Part shown: in pieces, positions 24,515 to 33,861 of the stretch | Layout of the letters: every line of letters starts with the position of its first letter | Position numbering within the stretch: the stretch's first letter is position 1 | Assembly: GCA_026125285.1 (NCBI GenBank) | Contig: JAHCLO010000003.1 | Span: 104,661-168,660, forward strand | Origin: Verrucomicrobiia bacterium | Lineage (GTDB): Bacteria; Verrucomicrobiota; Verrucomicrobiia; Limisphaerales; JADLHS01 | Reading direction: 5' to 3' | Length of the DNA: 64,000 bases | Notes under the pieces: model-generated | Databases searched by the model: none | Told to the model about the DNA's origin: nothing | What the model saw: only the letters and a program-made list of their open reading frames with translations | Position numbers and translations under genes: made by a program

Positions 24515-26557
24515 TTGTGCGGGGTTTGGTTTAGCAATGGACGCGAACCTGCAATCCGGTTGAGTGCCCCATCGCCCAGTTCAACTACGGTTCTGCCTGC
24601 GCCGCGTCTGCCGTGGCGGGCTTTCCGTCTGGTGTGGATCGTAGGCGTGATCGGTGTCGCCGTGAGTCTGTCGCTGGCGGTGTGGTTTGCCCGTGAGGCA
24701 CGACGGCTCGACGAGGCACGGTTTATGGAACTGGCCATCGCGGTGGGGCAGCAACTCGATCACCGGGTGGAAGCCATTGAAGGAATGTTGCGGGACTTGG
24801 CCCGCAGTTTGAACACGAAACCCACACCCGACCTGGCCGATTGGGACGAGTTCATGAATCAAGCGTCGCCCCAGTGGAATTTGCCGGGCGTGCTGGCACT
24901 GGGTTACGCCACCAATGTGGAAGCGGCGGCAACCTGGAGCGTGGTGGATCTGTGGGCGCGCGGTGAAACCAACCGTACGCGGGCGGGGTTTTATCGCCTG
25001 CCCGAGGAGTTGATGAGTTCAAGGTCGTGGAACGTCTGGGTGCTGGATTGCTACCGGGACGACCTGCGTCCGCCGGGGAGTTTTGCCATCGAACTGGCGG
25101 TCACCAACAACAACACGGGCGCGGTGCAACGACGACGCTACCGCGAACCCGCGACGGTGTTGGAAAAGCGGGACAGCCCGTTCCTTTGGCAGTATTATCA
25201 GGGAGAAATGCGCTCTTATGCGGACGAGGCTGCGGAGCGGACGCTGGAGAACGCCATCTTCCGGGACGACGTGAAGATTGCGGGGCGGCAACCGCTCATC
25301 CGACGGGCGGACCAGCGCGCTTTGCCGGGCGCCGCGATGGTGGTGCCGACGTACCATCCGCGGCGGACGGAATTCTGGCAGGCGTTATCGCCGAGTGAAG
25401 GCTGGCCCTACGACCCGTTCTGGCTGCGCTGGCAGTTGAACGCCGGCTTCGTTTTCGCGTATCTCGATTTTGCGGCAATGTTGAAGAAGCCCCAAGGACC
25501 GGGAGCGCAGCCGTTGCGGGTGGAAATACATGCGGCCCGAACCAATGGCGTATCCGCTGCGTCCTGGCTCAATCCAGACGGCCAGCCCATGCGCGCTGGA
25601 GATAGTCAGTTTCGGCCCACCTTCCGACTCGCGTATCCGTGGCCGATGTATGGCGACGGCTGGACGCTGTTCCTGCACACCACGCCCTTGTTCGATGCCC
25701 AATCCACGCGCTACCGGGCCTGGTGGGCGGGCGGGTGGGGCTCGCTCACCACCGGGTTGGTCTGCTGGGTCCTCGCGCTGCAAGAGCGTGGTCGCCTGCG
25801 CGAAGCCCGGCGTGCCGCCCAACTTCAGGAAGCGCGCGATGCTTTGCTCGCCGTGCAGGAACAACGCGAGCGGCTCAGCCACGATTTGCACGACGGCGCG
25901 ATTCAGTCGCTCTATGCCATCCAACTAGGTTTGACCCAGGCGGCGGGCGAAGTCCGGACGGCGGCTCCGGAGGCCAGCCAGCGACTGGGCGAGAGTCGCG
26001 CCAATCTCGACGCAGTCATTGGCGAACTGCGACAATTTCTCGGCCGCTTGCGCACACCGGAAGCGCCGCGGAACCACAGCAACGGCCTCGCGGCCGTACT
26101 AGCTTCGACCGTGCGCCGGCTTCGGCCGGCATCACGAGCCGCGATTGAACTTGAATGCGACGAGGCGTTGGCAGCCCGACTCAGTCCGGACCAGGCGCTG
26201 CAACTGGCCGGCTTCGCGCGCGAGGCGCTGAGTAACAGTCTGCGCCATGCCAAGGCCAAACGCATCAGGGTACGCCTGGTGGCGGAAGCCACAGAGGTAG
26301 TCCTGGAAGTGAGTGACGATGGGCTGGGGTTCGATCCGGCGATTGAATCCGGCAAAGGATTTGGTCTCGCGTCGCTACGGCGACGCACGGCGAACCTGTG
26401 TGGAACATTGGACCTCGAGTCAGCGGCTAGTCGGGGCACAACAGTTGGGGTTCGCTTTCCCGGGCCTCAAGTAACCGACGATCCCGCACCTGATGAGTCG
26501 CGCTTGAGCGAGAGCGATCCTTCCCCATTTGTTCTGCCGGAGCGGCCTGAAACCTGA
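24515..26557 (+). CDS. CHASE-domain sensor histidine kinase (HisKA_3 type)
   Basis: The product (about 680 residues) has a first helix near residues 40-60 (VWIVGVIGVAVSLSLAVWF), a CHASE-like sensing domain (PQWNLPGVLALGYATNV...), a second helix near 405-420 and a NarX/DesK-type kinase. The phosphoacceptor is His in ERLSHDLHDGAIQSLYAIQ, and the ATPase has EALSNSLRHAKA and DDGLGFDP. No ATG fits; TTG 24515 or TTG 24560 are the candidate starts. An out-of-frame ATG at 24537 opens only nine codons. The response regulator follows after nine bases, so they form one system; the ligand is unknown. Confidence 0.85.
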   Translation: MCGVWFSNGREPAIRLSAPSPSSTTVLPAPRLPWRAFRLVWIVGVIGVAVSLSLAVWFAREARRLDEARFMELAIAVGQQLDHRVEAIEGMLRDLARSLNTKPTPDLADWDEFMNQASPQWNLPGVLALGYATNVEAAATWSVVDLWARGETNRTRAGFYRLPEELMSSRSWNVWVLDCYRDDLRPPGSFAIELAVTNNNTGAVQRRRYREPATVLEKRDSPFLWQYYQGEMRSYADEAAERTLENAIFRDDVKIAGRQPLIRRADQRALPGAAMVVPTYHPRRTEFWQALSPSEGWPYDPFWLRWQLNAGFVFAYLDFAAMLKKPQGPGAQPLRVEIHAARTNGVSAASWLNPDGQPMRAGDSQFRPTFRLAYPWPMYGDGWTLFLHTTPLFDAQSTRYRAWWAGGWGSLTTGLVCWVLALQERGRLREARRAAQLQEARDALLAVQEQRERLSHDLHDGAIQSLYAIQLGLTQAAGEVRTAAPEASQRLGESRANLDAVIGELRQFLGRLRTPEAPRNHSNGLAAVLASTVRRLRPASRAAIELECDEALAARLSPDQALQLAGFAREALSNSLRHAKAKRIRVRLVAEATEVVLEVSDDGLGFDPAIESGKGFGLASLRRRTANLCGTLDLESAASRGTTVGVRFPGPQVTDDPAPDESRLSESDPSPFVLPERPET

Positions 26558-26566
26558 CGTCGCATT

Positions 26567-27214
26567 GTGTCCTACGCCAAGCCCATTCGCCTCCTGATTG
26601 TGGACGATCACCCGATTGTCCGGAACGGCCTCCGCATGGTGGAGCAGATCGCGCCCGAGATCCGGATCGTCGGCGCGGCCGTGGGAGTGGAAGATGGGTG
26701 GGCGCAGATTCAGTCCCTGCTTCCAGACGTCGTTTTATTGGACCTGCGCCTGCCCGACGGTGATGGTCTCGACGTTTGTCGTCGCACCAAGGCCCGTTAT
26801 CCCAACATCCAATTTCTCTGCCTCACTTCTTACGCCGATGCCAGCCTTGTCCTGGCTGCCTTGGAGGCTGGCGTGGACGGTTACCTGCTCAAGCACAGTG
26901 ACGCGCACCGCATTGCCGAGGCGGTACGGGAAGTGATGGCGGGCAATCCGGTACTCGACCCGGCGCTGGATGCAGTTCCCGGCACCGGGGCCGCAGGTAA
27001 GAACCCGTTGAACATTCTTTCAGCGGGTGAACTGCGGGTGCTGAAGGAGGTCGCGAAGGGTTTGACCGACAAGGAGGTGTCGAACGTTCTGAACCTGAGC
27101 GCGAAAACTGTGCGGCACGCCTTGGATCGCGTTTTTGCGAAGCTCCGCGTCCACACCCGTACGCAAGCCGCAATGCTCTACGCCGAACACGGCAAGCAGG
27201 ATTTCAGCGGTTGA
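26567..27214 (+). CDS. NarL/FixJ-family response regulator
   Basis: The 215-residue product starts at GTG 26567. The receiver has the acidic pair in LLIVDDHP, the phosphorylated Asp in VVLLDLRLPDGDG near residue 57, Thr/Ser in LCLTSY and Lys in YLLKHSD. The C-terminal LuxR-type helix-turn-helix reads LTDKEVSNVLNLSAKTVRHAL. It is the partner of the CHASE kinase immediately upstream. Its target may be the GGGGTA-AA-TACCCC palindrome before the kinase (inference). Confidence 0.9.
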   Translation: MSYAKPIRLLIVDDHPIVRNGLRMVEQIAPEIRIVGAAVGVEDGWAQIQSLLPDVVLLDLRLPDGDGLDVCRRTKARYPNIQFLCLTSYADASLVLAALEAGVDGYLLKHSDAHRIAEAVREVMAGNPVLDPALDAVPGTGAAGKNPLNILSAGELRVLKEVAKGLTDKEVSNVLNLSAKTVRHALDRVFAKLRVHTRTQAAMLYAEHGKQDFSG

Positions 27215-27387
27215 GCTTCGCCAAGGCAAACACACGTCATTCGCAGCTCGTGCGCACGCTGGGCGCAGTCCTGAGTTTGCGCGAGGCCAACGGTTCTCCA
27301 ACCAGGCGGGTGGGTTGCTCGCGTGAATAGCCGGGATTAGCGACCGTCAAACACGCGATGAGTCACGGTGAAATCGAACCAAACCGC

Positions 27388-27415
27388 TTGCGGCATGAAC
27401 ATCGTCTGATACTAT
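27388..27415 (+). promoter_or_regulatory. Candidate promoter for the cupredoxin gene
   Basis: TTGCGG, 16 bases, TACTAT, ending 37 bases before the chosen ATG. Both boxes match the sigma-70 consensus at four of six positions. Nothing else recognisable lies in the 238-bp gap 27215-27452. Confidence 0.35.
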
Positions 27416-27452
27416 GACCAAACTATTTATTGCGACCCGTAGAACAATTGTT

Positions 27453-28175
27453 ATGAAAACCAAAACCATCCTTGCGGCCCTCGGTGGCCTGATTGTCAGC
27501 CTCCAGTTCGCGACGGCGGGCGATATTACCGGCAAAATCACCGTCAGTGGCAAACCGCCGGCGGAACTCGAAATCAAAGCCGTCGCCTCCGATGTCAACT
27601 GCGGCAAATTACATTCAGAGCCGGTTCACACCCGCTTTTACGTGGTGAATGATAAGAATGAGTTGGCCGATGTTTTTGTGACCTTGAAGGGCATCTCGGG
27701 CAAATCCACGGGCGCTTCGGCACCGCCGCTGATCATTGACCAGAAAGGTTGCGAATACGTTCCCTACATCGGTGCCGCGCAGACGGGACAGAAGATCGTC
27801 GTGAAGAACTCCGATCCGTTTCTACACAACGTGCATCCCACGCCGGTCAATAAAGCGGGCGGGAACAAGGAGGCAAACATGGCCCAAATGGCGGGCGGGG
27901 CGGATTTGAATTTCACTTTTCCCGCGCCGGAAAATTTTCTTCGTTTCAAGTGTGATGTGCATCCTTGGATGTTTTCCTACATCAACATTGTGGATCATCC
28001 GTGGTTCGCGGTGACGGGCAAGGATGGCAGTTTCACGATCAAGAACGTGCCTCCGGGCAAGTACACCATCGTGGCCATGCACCGCAAAGCGGCACCTGCG
28101 CCCGCGGGCGTAGAGAAGGAAATCGAAGTCACCGCCGAGGGCGCGAAAGTGGACTTCGTTCTGGAAGCGAAATAG
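27453..28175 (+). CDS. Periplasmic cupredoxin-like protein
   Basis: The 240-residue protein has a signal peptide (MKTKTILAALGGLIVSLQFA, cleavage near ATAGD). The middle has a blue-copper type pattern: His in LHNVHPTP, then CDVHPWM, which gives Cys-x2-His-x2-Met, the type 1 copper ligand set. A carboxypeptidase-regulatory-like beta domain follows (GKDGSFTIKNVPPGKYTI). It heads the heme A/oxidase region and may carry electrons toward the oxidase, which is inference from context. A strong terminator follows, so it is probably transcribed separately. ATG 27453 is preferred over an upstream start at 27414 because it leads directly into the signal sequence. Confidence 0.82.
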   Translation: MKTKTILAALGGLIVSLQFATAGDITGKITVSGKPPAELEIKAVASDVNCGKLHSEPVHTRFYVVNDKNELADVFVTLKGISGKSTGASAPPLIIDQKGCEYVPYIGAAQTGQKIVVKNSDPFLHNVHPTPVNKAGGNKEANMAQMAGGADLNFTFPAPENFLRFKCDVHPWMFSYINIVDHPWFAVTGKDGSFTIKNVPPGKYTIVAMHRKAAPAPAGVEKEIEVTAEGAKVDFVLEAK

Positions 28176-28194
28176 CCGGTCAAGATACCTGGGT

Positions 28195-28233
28195 AACCGC
28201 TGCGGTTGGGACTAACCGCAGCGGTTTGCTTTT
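28195..28233 (+). terminator. Intrinsic terminator after the cupredoxin gene
   Basis: A perfect 13-bp stem, AACCGCTGCGGTT and AACCGCAGCGGTT, with a six-base loop, is followed by TGCTTTT. It starts 20 bases after the cupredoxin stop and separates that gene from ctaA. Confidence 0.85.
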
Positions 28234-28262
28234 GCCCAGGCCCTTTCCGCGACGTGCTCTCC

Positions 28263-29522
28263 ATGGCGCAAACCAAAGACACTTCCCATCACCCCTGGCT
28301 GCATCGCTTCGCCGTGTTGACGGCGTTGTTCACGCTGGCCCTGCTGGGCGTGGGGGGATTGGTGACCAGCCACGGTGTGGGCATGGCCGTTCCAGACTGG
28401 CCGAATACTTACGGTTACAACATGTTCCTGTTTCCCATCTCGAAATGGGTGGGTGGGATATTTTATGAGCACACGCACCGCTTGGTGGCATCGTTCGTGG
28501 GTTTGTTAACCGCAATGCTGGCGGTCTGGTTGTGGGTGGTTGAAACCAAAGGCCGCACCCGGAAGATTGGCGCGCTCGTGATCCTTGGCGTGTTGCTGTT
28601 AATGGGCGGGTTGATGGGGGTACGCGAGCACAAGGTCTTCCTGGGATTGGCCGGCGTGGCGGCTGCGGGAATGTGCTTTAGCATTTACCAATTTCAGCGC
28701 GATGGGTACGAGTTGCGATGGCTCGGCGTTCTGGCCCTGGCCACCGTGATTCTGCAAGGTGTGCTGGGCGGCATGAGGGTGGTGCTGTACAAAGATGAAC
28801 TCGGCATCTTTCACGCGACATTGGCCCAGCTCTTCTTCGCGTTGATCTGCGGGGTTGCGTTACTCACAAGTTCTTGGTGGCGGAGGAATGTTCCACTGTC
28901 TCCCTCACAAACGAAGAGCCGCAGCAAGGCGGCCGCGTTTGTCTCCCGCAATCTCAGGTCGCTGTTGCTCGCCACCACGGCGGTCATTCTGCTCCAACTG
29001 GTCCTGGGCGCGACCATGCGCCACCAACACGCAGGGCTGGCTATCCCGGATTTCCCGCTGGCCTACGGCAAGCTCTGGCCAGCCATGGATGCGGAATCGG
29101 TTATGCGCTACAACCAACAACGACAGGAGATCACTGCGGCGCATCCCATCACGGCGTTCCAGATTGGGCTGCAAATGACTCACCGTTTGGTGGCGGTAGT
29201 CATTCTCATCGGCGTGGGCTGGTGCGCGCAGCGGCTTCGGCGCGAACTGGGCGGCAAGCATCCTCTGACCCGGCTGGGTTGGTTCTGGCTCGCGACCATT
29301 CTGGTGCAGGCGGCATTGGGGGCGTTCACGCTCTGGACCAACAAAGCCGCCGACGTCGCCACCGCCCATGTGCTGGTGGGCGCACTTTCGCTCGTGACAG
29401 GCGCGCTGGCCTGTATTATTGCTTTCCGCCAATCCGCCCCGCTGCGTGCCGCTCCAGCGTCGGCGGCGTTTGATTTGACGCGACCCGAATCGGGCGCGCG
29501 ACCAGTGGCAGCCCAGAAGTAA
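28263..29522 (+). CDS. ctaA: Heme A synthase, COX15/CtaA family
   Basis: The 419-residue product has about eight membrane helices. Family hallmarks are LLGVGGLVTSHGVGMAVPDWPNT, the His in FYEHTHRLVASFVG, the second-half counterpart GATMRHQHAGLAIPDFPLAYG and the His in LQMTHRLVAVVIL. The enzyme oxidises the heme O methyl group to formyl, giving heme A for the aa3 oxidase. ATG 28263 begins MAQTKDTSHHPW. ctaB starts three bases after its stop, so heme O and heme A synthesis are co-expressed. Confidence 0.92.
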   Translation: MAQTKDTSHHPWLHRFAVLTALFTLALLGVGGLVTSHGVGMAVPDWPNTYGYNMFLFPISKWVGGIFYEHTHRLVASFVGLLTAMLAVWLWVVETKGRTRKIGALVILGVLLLMGGLMGVREHKVFLGLAGVAAAGMCFSIYQFQRDGYELRWLGVLALATVILQGVLGGMRVVLYKDELGIFHATLAQLFFALICGVALLTSSWWRRNVPLSPSQTKSRSKAAAFVSRNLRSLLLATTAVILLQLVLGATMRHQHAGLAIPDFPLAYGKLWPAMDAESVMRYNQQRQEITAAHPITAFQIGLQMTHRLVAVVILIGVGWCAQRLRRELGGKHPLTRLGWFWLATILVQAALGAFTLWTNKAADVATAHVLVGALSLVTGALACIIAFRQSAPLRAAPASAAFDLTRPESGARPVAAQK

Positions 29523-29525
29523 GAC

Positions 29526-30428
29526 ATGAAAGCAAGCGCACAAACATTGAGTGCCGCGACCGTCCCGGAAAAAGGCTGGTTCGCTGTTTATGCCGATCTG
29601 ATCAAGGCACGCCTTACGTTGCTGGTGTTGCTCACCACGCTCGTGGGCTTCTACGTCGGCTTCCACGGGGCGATGGATTATGCGCTGATGTTTCATACGC
29701 TGCTGGGCACCGCCCTGGTGGCGAGTGGGGCCGCGGCGTTGAACCAACTCCTTGAACGCGAGCACGACGCCAAAATGCGCCGCACGCAGAGCCGGCCCTT
29801 GCCGTCGGGCCGGCTGCAACCGGTGACGGTCATGTTGTTCGGGGGCGGTTGCGCGGTGGCGGGACTGATCTATCTGGCGCTGCTGGCCAACCCGCTTACG
29901 AGTGTCATTGGCGCGGTCACCCTTATCACGTACCTGTTTCTCTACACGCCACTCAAACGGGTAACCTGGTTGAACACCGCCGTGGGCGCGGTGCCGGGCG
30001 GTCTGCCGCCGTTGATGGGCTGGGCGGCAGCGCGCGGTGAACTCGATGGGGGCGGCTGGGCCTTGTTCGCCATTCTGGCGTTCTGGCAAATGCCGCACTT
30101 TTTTGCCATCGCTTGGATTTATCGCGACGAGTACGCCAAGGCGGGTTTTCAGATGCTACCGGCCGTTGACCCGGATGGCAGTCGCACGGCCCAACAATCG
30201 GTCAGCCACACGCTGGCCTTACTGGCGGTGAGTTTGTGCCCATTCCTGTTGCATCTGGCCGGGCCGGTCTATCTGACGGGCGCCTTGTTGCTGGGGGGCG
30301 CGTATCTGGGTTGCGCCCTTCATTTCGCGCGGCGGCTGGATCTCGCGAGCGCGCGGCGATTGTTTTTCGCCTCCATCGTGTATCTGCCGTTGCTGCTGGT
30401 GCTGCTGGTATTGGACAAGTTGAGATGA
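29526..30428 (+). CDS. ctaB: Protoheme IX farnesyltransferase (heme O synthase)
   Basis: The 300-residue protein is a multi-helix UbiA-family prenyltransferase. The first Asp-rich motif is NQLLEREHDAKMRRTQSRPL near residues 77-96, and YRDEYAKAGFQMLP corresponds to the second. It adds a farnesyl group to heme B to give heme O, the substrate of CtaA encoded immediately upstream. It is followed by a dubious 49-aa ORF and then the oxidase genes under what looks like a new promoter. Confidence 0.93.
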   Translation: MKASAQTLSAATVPEKGWFAVYADLIKARLTLLVLLTTLVGFYVGFHGAMDYALMFHTLLGTALVASGAAALNQLLEREHDAKMRRTQSRPLPSGRLQPVTVMLFGGGCAVAGLIYLALLANPLTSVIGAVTLITYLFLYTPLKRVTWLNTAVGAVPGGLPPLMGWAAARGELDGGGWALFAILAFWQMPHFFAIAWIYRDEYAKAGFQMLPAVDPDGSRTAQQSVSHTLALLAVSLCPFLLHLAGPVYLTGALLLGGAYLGCALHFARRLDLASARRLFFASIVYLPLLLVLLVLDKLR

Positions 30429-30574
30429 GCGGCAGTGCCCAAACTTCGCGTTCCGGCCATGAACCTCTCCACGCATTGGCGGTGGTTTCAGCCGACTTCA
30501 ACCAGCACAGTTCAACACTCAAAGAATCGGCCATTGACACAACCGGACCGGGCACGTTTACTTTCGCGCCTTAA
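30425..30574 (+). CDS. Possible 49-residue ORF after ctaB
   Basis: ATG 30425 overlaps the ctaB stop (ATGA) and opens 49 codons ending at TAA 30572-30574. The product is polar with no helix or motif. A promoter-like sequence lies inside its 3' half, which argues against strong coding function. It is listed because the coupled start is typical of real genes here. Confidence 0.2.
   Translation: MSGSAQTSRSGHEPLHALAVVSADFNQHSSTLKESAIDTTGPGTFTFAP
30534..30562 (+). promoter_or_regulatory. Sigma-70-like promoter for the oxidase operon
   Basis: A perfect TTGACA at 30534-30539, a 17-base spacer, and TTTACT at 30557-30562 (four of six matches). The predicted transcription start is about 65 bases before the ctaD ATG at 30635. 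Confidence 0.6.
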
Positions 30575-30634
30575 ATTGCCGGAACTGAGACAAGATATGA
30601 TGCAGCGGTCAGATTGGAACAACGTAACGAAATA

Positions 30635-32455
30635 ATGCAGGCGACATCCCCCAAGCAATCGCACGCCGGCCATGCGGAAGCGCACCATGAGGAACCGGGA
30701 TTCTGGAGCAAGTACATCTTCTCCACCGATCATAAAATCATCGGCATCCAATACGGGCTGACGGCGCTGACGTTTCTACTATTCGGGTTCTGCCTGATGT
30801 TGATGATGCGCTGGCAGATTGCGCACCCGGGCCAGCCGGTCCCGCTGGTCGGGCCGTTGCTGGCCAAGGTGCTGGGCGGCGTGGCCGCCGGTGGCGTGAT
30901 GAGCGCCGATCTCTATAATTCCTTCGGGGCAATGCATGGCACGATCATGGTGTTCCTGGCGGTCGTGCCGCTGGCGTTCGGTGCGTTTGGCAATTACGTC
31001 GTGCCGCTGATGATCGGCGCGCCGGACATGGCGTTCCCCCGGGTGAACATGGCCAGCTATCAGGCCTACGTCGTTGGTGGCATCATCATGTTCGTCAGCT
31101 TCTTCATTCCCGGCGGCGCGGCGCAGGCGGGGTGGACCTCGTATTCGCCGCTGGCGACCTCCATCCCCACCGATGGTCAGACGTTCTGGTTGGTGGGCAT
31201 GATCTTCCTAATAACGTCGTCCCTGCTGGGCGCGGTGAACTTCATCGCCACCATCATCCAGTTGCGGGCGCCGGGCATGACGTGGATGCGGCTGCCGTTC
31301 TTTGTGTGGGCGCAGTTTGTGACCGGGTTTCTGCTGCTGCTGGCTTTTCCGCCGCTGGAAGCCGCCGGCCTCATGCAGTTGATGGACAAGGTGGCCGGGA
31401 CCAGCTTCTTCTTGCCGACCGGCCTCGCGGTGGGCGGGCAACTGGCGGACGTCAGCGGGGGAGGCAGTCCACTGCTGTGGCAGCATCTGTTCTGGTTTCT
31501 CGGGCATCCCGAGGTTTACGTGCTGATCCTGCCGGCAATGGGAATCGTGTGTGAAGTGATCTCGAACAACACGCGCAAACAGATCTGGGGCTACAAGTCG
31601 CTGGTCTATTCGAGTCTGGCCATTGGTTTTCTGTCGTTCATCGTCTGGGCGCATCACATGTATCTCACCGGCATGGGGACCAAAATCTCGACCTTCTTCC
31701 AGACCACCACAATGATCATTTCCATCCCGTCGGTGATCATCCTGACGTGCTTCTTCATCTCGTTGTGGGGTGGTTCGATCCGCTTCAACACGCCCATGCT
31801 GTTCGCGCTGGCGTTTCTGCCGATGTTTGGCATTGGCGGATTGACGGGCTTGCCGTTGGGGTTCAGCGCGTCGGACCTGCATCTGCATGACACCTACTAC
31901 GTCATCGCCCATTTCCATTATGTCGTGGCGCCGGGGACGATCTTTGCCCTGTTCGCGGGGATTTATTACTGGTTTCCCAAAATGACCGGCCGGCTCATGA
32001 GTGAATACTGGGGTCGCGTGCATTTCTGGGGTTCGTTGATCTTCATGAACGTCGTGTTCCAACCGATGTTCGCGCAGGGCATGGCCGGCATGATTCGCCG
32101 CATGGCGGACGGCGGTGCCAATTACTCGCTGGCCAGGGTGCCGGACGCCATTGGCGGGTTGAGCGACACGATCATGAGCCTGCACACACTGATCTTGTGG
32201 GGCGGGATCGGATTGGGTCTGGTGCAAATTCCGTTCATCATCAATGTCTTTTGGAGCATCAAGCACGGACGGAAAGTGACCAGCGACAATCCTTGGGACG
32301 CCACCACGCTGGAGTGGCAAACGCCCACGCCACCGCCGCATGGCAACTTCGCCGCCGAACCAACGGTCCACCGCGGCCCGTACGATTATAGCCTGCCGGG
32401 CAAAGCCAAAGACTTCACGCCCCAGAATGAACCAGACCAGGGCGGCAAGCACTGA
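30635..32455 (+). CDS. ctaD: Cytochrome c oxidase subunit I
   Basis: The 606-residue product has the 12-helix heme-copper oxidase core. Visible features are HPEVYVLILP (CuB His linked to Tyr, with the Glu of A1-type enzymes), WAHHMYLTG (two CuB His) and HFHYVVAPG (heme ligands), plus the K-channel region after GLTGLPLGFSASD. With CtaA and CtaB upstream this is an aa3-type oxidase that reduces O2 and pumps protons. ATG 30635 (MQATSPKQSH) is chosen over an upstream in-frame start at 30614. Subunit III follows after five bases. Subunit II is encoded last in the operon rather than first. Confidence 0.95.
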   Translation: MQATSPKQSHAGHAEAHHEEPGFWSKYIFSTDHKIIGIQYGLTALTFLLFGFCLMLMMRWQIAHPGQPVPLVGPLLAKVLGGVAAGGVMSADLYNSFGAMHGTIMVFLAVVPLAFGAFGNYVVPLMIGAPDMAFPRVNMASYQAYVVGGIIMFVSFFIPGGAAQAGWTSYSPLATSIPTDGQTFWLVGMIFLITSSLLGAVNFIATIIQLRAPGMTWMRLPFFVWAQFVTGFLLLLAFPPLEAAGLMQLMDKVAGTSFFLPTGLAVGGQLADVSGGGSPLLWQHLFWFLGHPEVYVLILPAMGIVCEVISNNTRKQIWGYKSLVYSSLAIGFLSFIVWAHHMYLTGMGTKISTFFQTTTMIISIPSVIILTCFFISLWGGSIRFNTPMLFALAFLPMFGIGGLTGLPLGFSASDLHLHDTYYVIAHFHYVVAPGTIFALFAGIYYWFPKMTGRLMSEYWGRVHFWGSLIFMNVVFQPMFAQGMAGMIRRMADGGANYSLARVPDAIGGLSDTIMSLHTLILWGGIGLGLVQIPFIINVFWSIKHGRKVTSDNPWDATTLEWQTPTPPPHGNFAAEPTVHRGPYDYSLPGKAKDFTPQNEPDQGGKH

Positions 32456-32460
32456 CATTC

Positions 32461-33327
32461 ATGGAAATCCCTTACACAGCTCAACCCCGCAAAGACACCG
32501 GCCTCTACAACGCCAAGGTCGGCATCTGGCTTTTTCTCGCCTCGGAAGTGATGTTGTTTGGCGGCTTGTTCTCCGCGTACATCTTGTTGCGCGTCGGCGC
32601 CACCCCGGGCACGTGGGTGCATGGCCTCCTGAACATCCCCATCGGCACTTTCAACACCGCAGTCCTCATCACCTCTTCCGTAACGGTCGTGTTGTCTTGG
32701 GCCGCGCTTAAGGTGGGCAACTTCGGGCGTTACCGTTTTTATCAAGCCATCACCATCCTCTGCGCCCTGGGCTTTTTGGGCATCAAGTCCTTCGAGTACC
32801 GCGAGAAGTTCAGTCACTATGAAGTCTGGCTGAATCAGCCGGTCACGGTGACGCGAGGCGGGCAGGAAGTGCAAACCGACCGCCTGTTGGGCCACATTGA
32901 GTACCAAGGGCATCATCCTGCCTTTTGGAGCACAAAGACCCTTGCTGAGAAGCAGGTGGAGTCGTTCAAATTCACGCCCGACCCCATCCACTATAAGATG
33001 ACGCCAAAGGAAATGGCGCACGCGCGGAAGACGGCCGCCGGCCGAAAGGCGGAGGAGTTTGAGTTCAAAGCCGCCGACGTGAAGCGGTTGTCCGCGTTTG
33101 TACCCGGCCACAGCACGTACTTTGCGTTGTACTTCACTCTGACGGCCCTGCACGCGCTGCACGTGTTGGGCGGGGCGGTGGTCATCTTCTACATCTGGGG
33201 ACCGGGCGCCAAAATGTGGAAGACCGATCCCGAGCGTTACACCAACCGGGTTGAAGTCTCCGGCCTGTTCTGGCACTTTGTTGACCTGGTCTGGATCTTC
33301 CTGTTCCCGGTTCTCTACCTCCTTTGA
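32461..33327 (+). CDS. ctaE: Cytochrome c oxidase subunit III with a large soluble insertion
   Basis: The 288-residue protein has subunit III helices (VGIWLFLASEVMLFGGLFSA, FFL-type STYFALYFTLTALHALHVLGG, FWHFVDLVWIFLFPVLYLL). Between residues about 114 and 216, where most subunit III proteins have a short loop after KSFEY, it has about 100 polar residues rich in Lys, His and Glu. The insert has no Cys and could face the cytochrome side or a partner subunit; this is inference. It is in an operon with ctaD and the subunit IV-like gene. Confidence 0.9.
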   Translation: MEIPYTAQPRKDTGLYNAKVGIWLFLASEVMLFGGLFSAYILLRVGATPGTWVHGLLNIPIGTFNTAVLITSSVTVVLSWAALKVGNFGRYRFYQAITILCALGFLGIKSFEYREKFSHYEVWLNQPVTVTRGGQEVQTDRLLGHIEYQGHHPAFWSTKTLAEKQVESFKFTPDPIHYKMTPKEMAHARKTAAGRKAEEFEFKAADVKRLSAFVPGHSTYFALYFTLTALHALHVLGGAVVIFYIWGPGAKMWKTDPERYTNRVEVSGLFWHFVDLVWIFLFPVLYLL

Positions 33328-33331
33328 GTAT

Positions 33332-33649
33332 ATGAGCGACCATTCTCATCAAGACATCGCCAAACACGTCAAAATCTACATCACGGTTTTCGTTGCCCTC
33401 CTGGTGGGCACAATCATCACCGTGGCGTTGAATTACCTGCATTTTGACAGCATGGCCCTCACGATCGCCATCGCCCTGTTCGTGGCAACCATCAAGGCGG
33501 CCTTGGTGGCTTGTTATTTCATGCACCTCATCTCGGAACGGAAGATGATCTATCTCATCATGGCGTTCACGGTGTTCTTCTTCATCGGGTTGATGTTCCT
33601 TACCCTGGGCGCCCACTACGATTATCCTCCCAACACCACCACGCTCTGA
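33332..33649 (+). CDS. Cytochrome c oxidase subunit IV-like protein
   Basis: The 105-residue product starts at ATG 33332, two bases after the ctaE stop. It has a His-rich N-tail (MSDHSHQDIAKHVKIY) and three helices, with KAALVACYFMHLISERKMI, the signature of the bacterial caa3/aa3 subunit IV (COX4_pro-type) family. It stabilises the oxidase core in relatives. Confidence 0.88.
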   Translation: MSDHSHQDIAKHVKIYITVFVALLVGTIITVALNYLHFDSMALTIAIALFVATIKAALVACYFMHLISERKMIYLIMAFTVFFFIGLMFLTLGAHYDYPPNTTTL

Positions 33650-33651
33650 TC

Positions 33652-33861
33652 ATGTCTCTCAAGGCTTTCCACATCGTGTTCATCACGGCCGCCAGCGCGC
33701 TGGCCTTTGGTTTTGGCGTCTGGTCGTTGCGGGCCTATTCGTCCGCGGATGGCCTAACCCAGGACCTCTGCTTCGGCGTCGGGTCACTCGCCGTGGGATT
33801 GGGACTGCTGGTCTATGAACGGTACTTTTTGAAGAAAACCAGGAACGTAAGTTATCTATGA
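33652..33861 (+). CDS. 69-residue two-helix membrane protein of the oxidase operon
   Basis: The ORF starts at ATG 33652, two bases after the subunit IV stop. Two hydrophobic helices (AFHIVFITAASALAFGFGVW and FGVGSLAVGLGLLVYE) flank a short loop, and the tail is basic (RYFLKKTRNVSYL). Its stop overlaps the next ATG (ATGA). Small proteins like this occur in verrucomicrobial and planctomycete oxidase operons; I cannot assign a role beyond a probable assembly or accessory subunit. Confidence 0.75.
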   Translation: MSLKAFHIVFITAASALAFGFGVWSLRAYSSADGLTQDLCFGVGSLAVGLGLLVYERYFLKKTRNVSYL

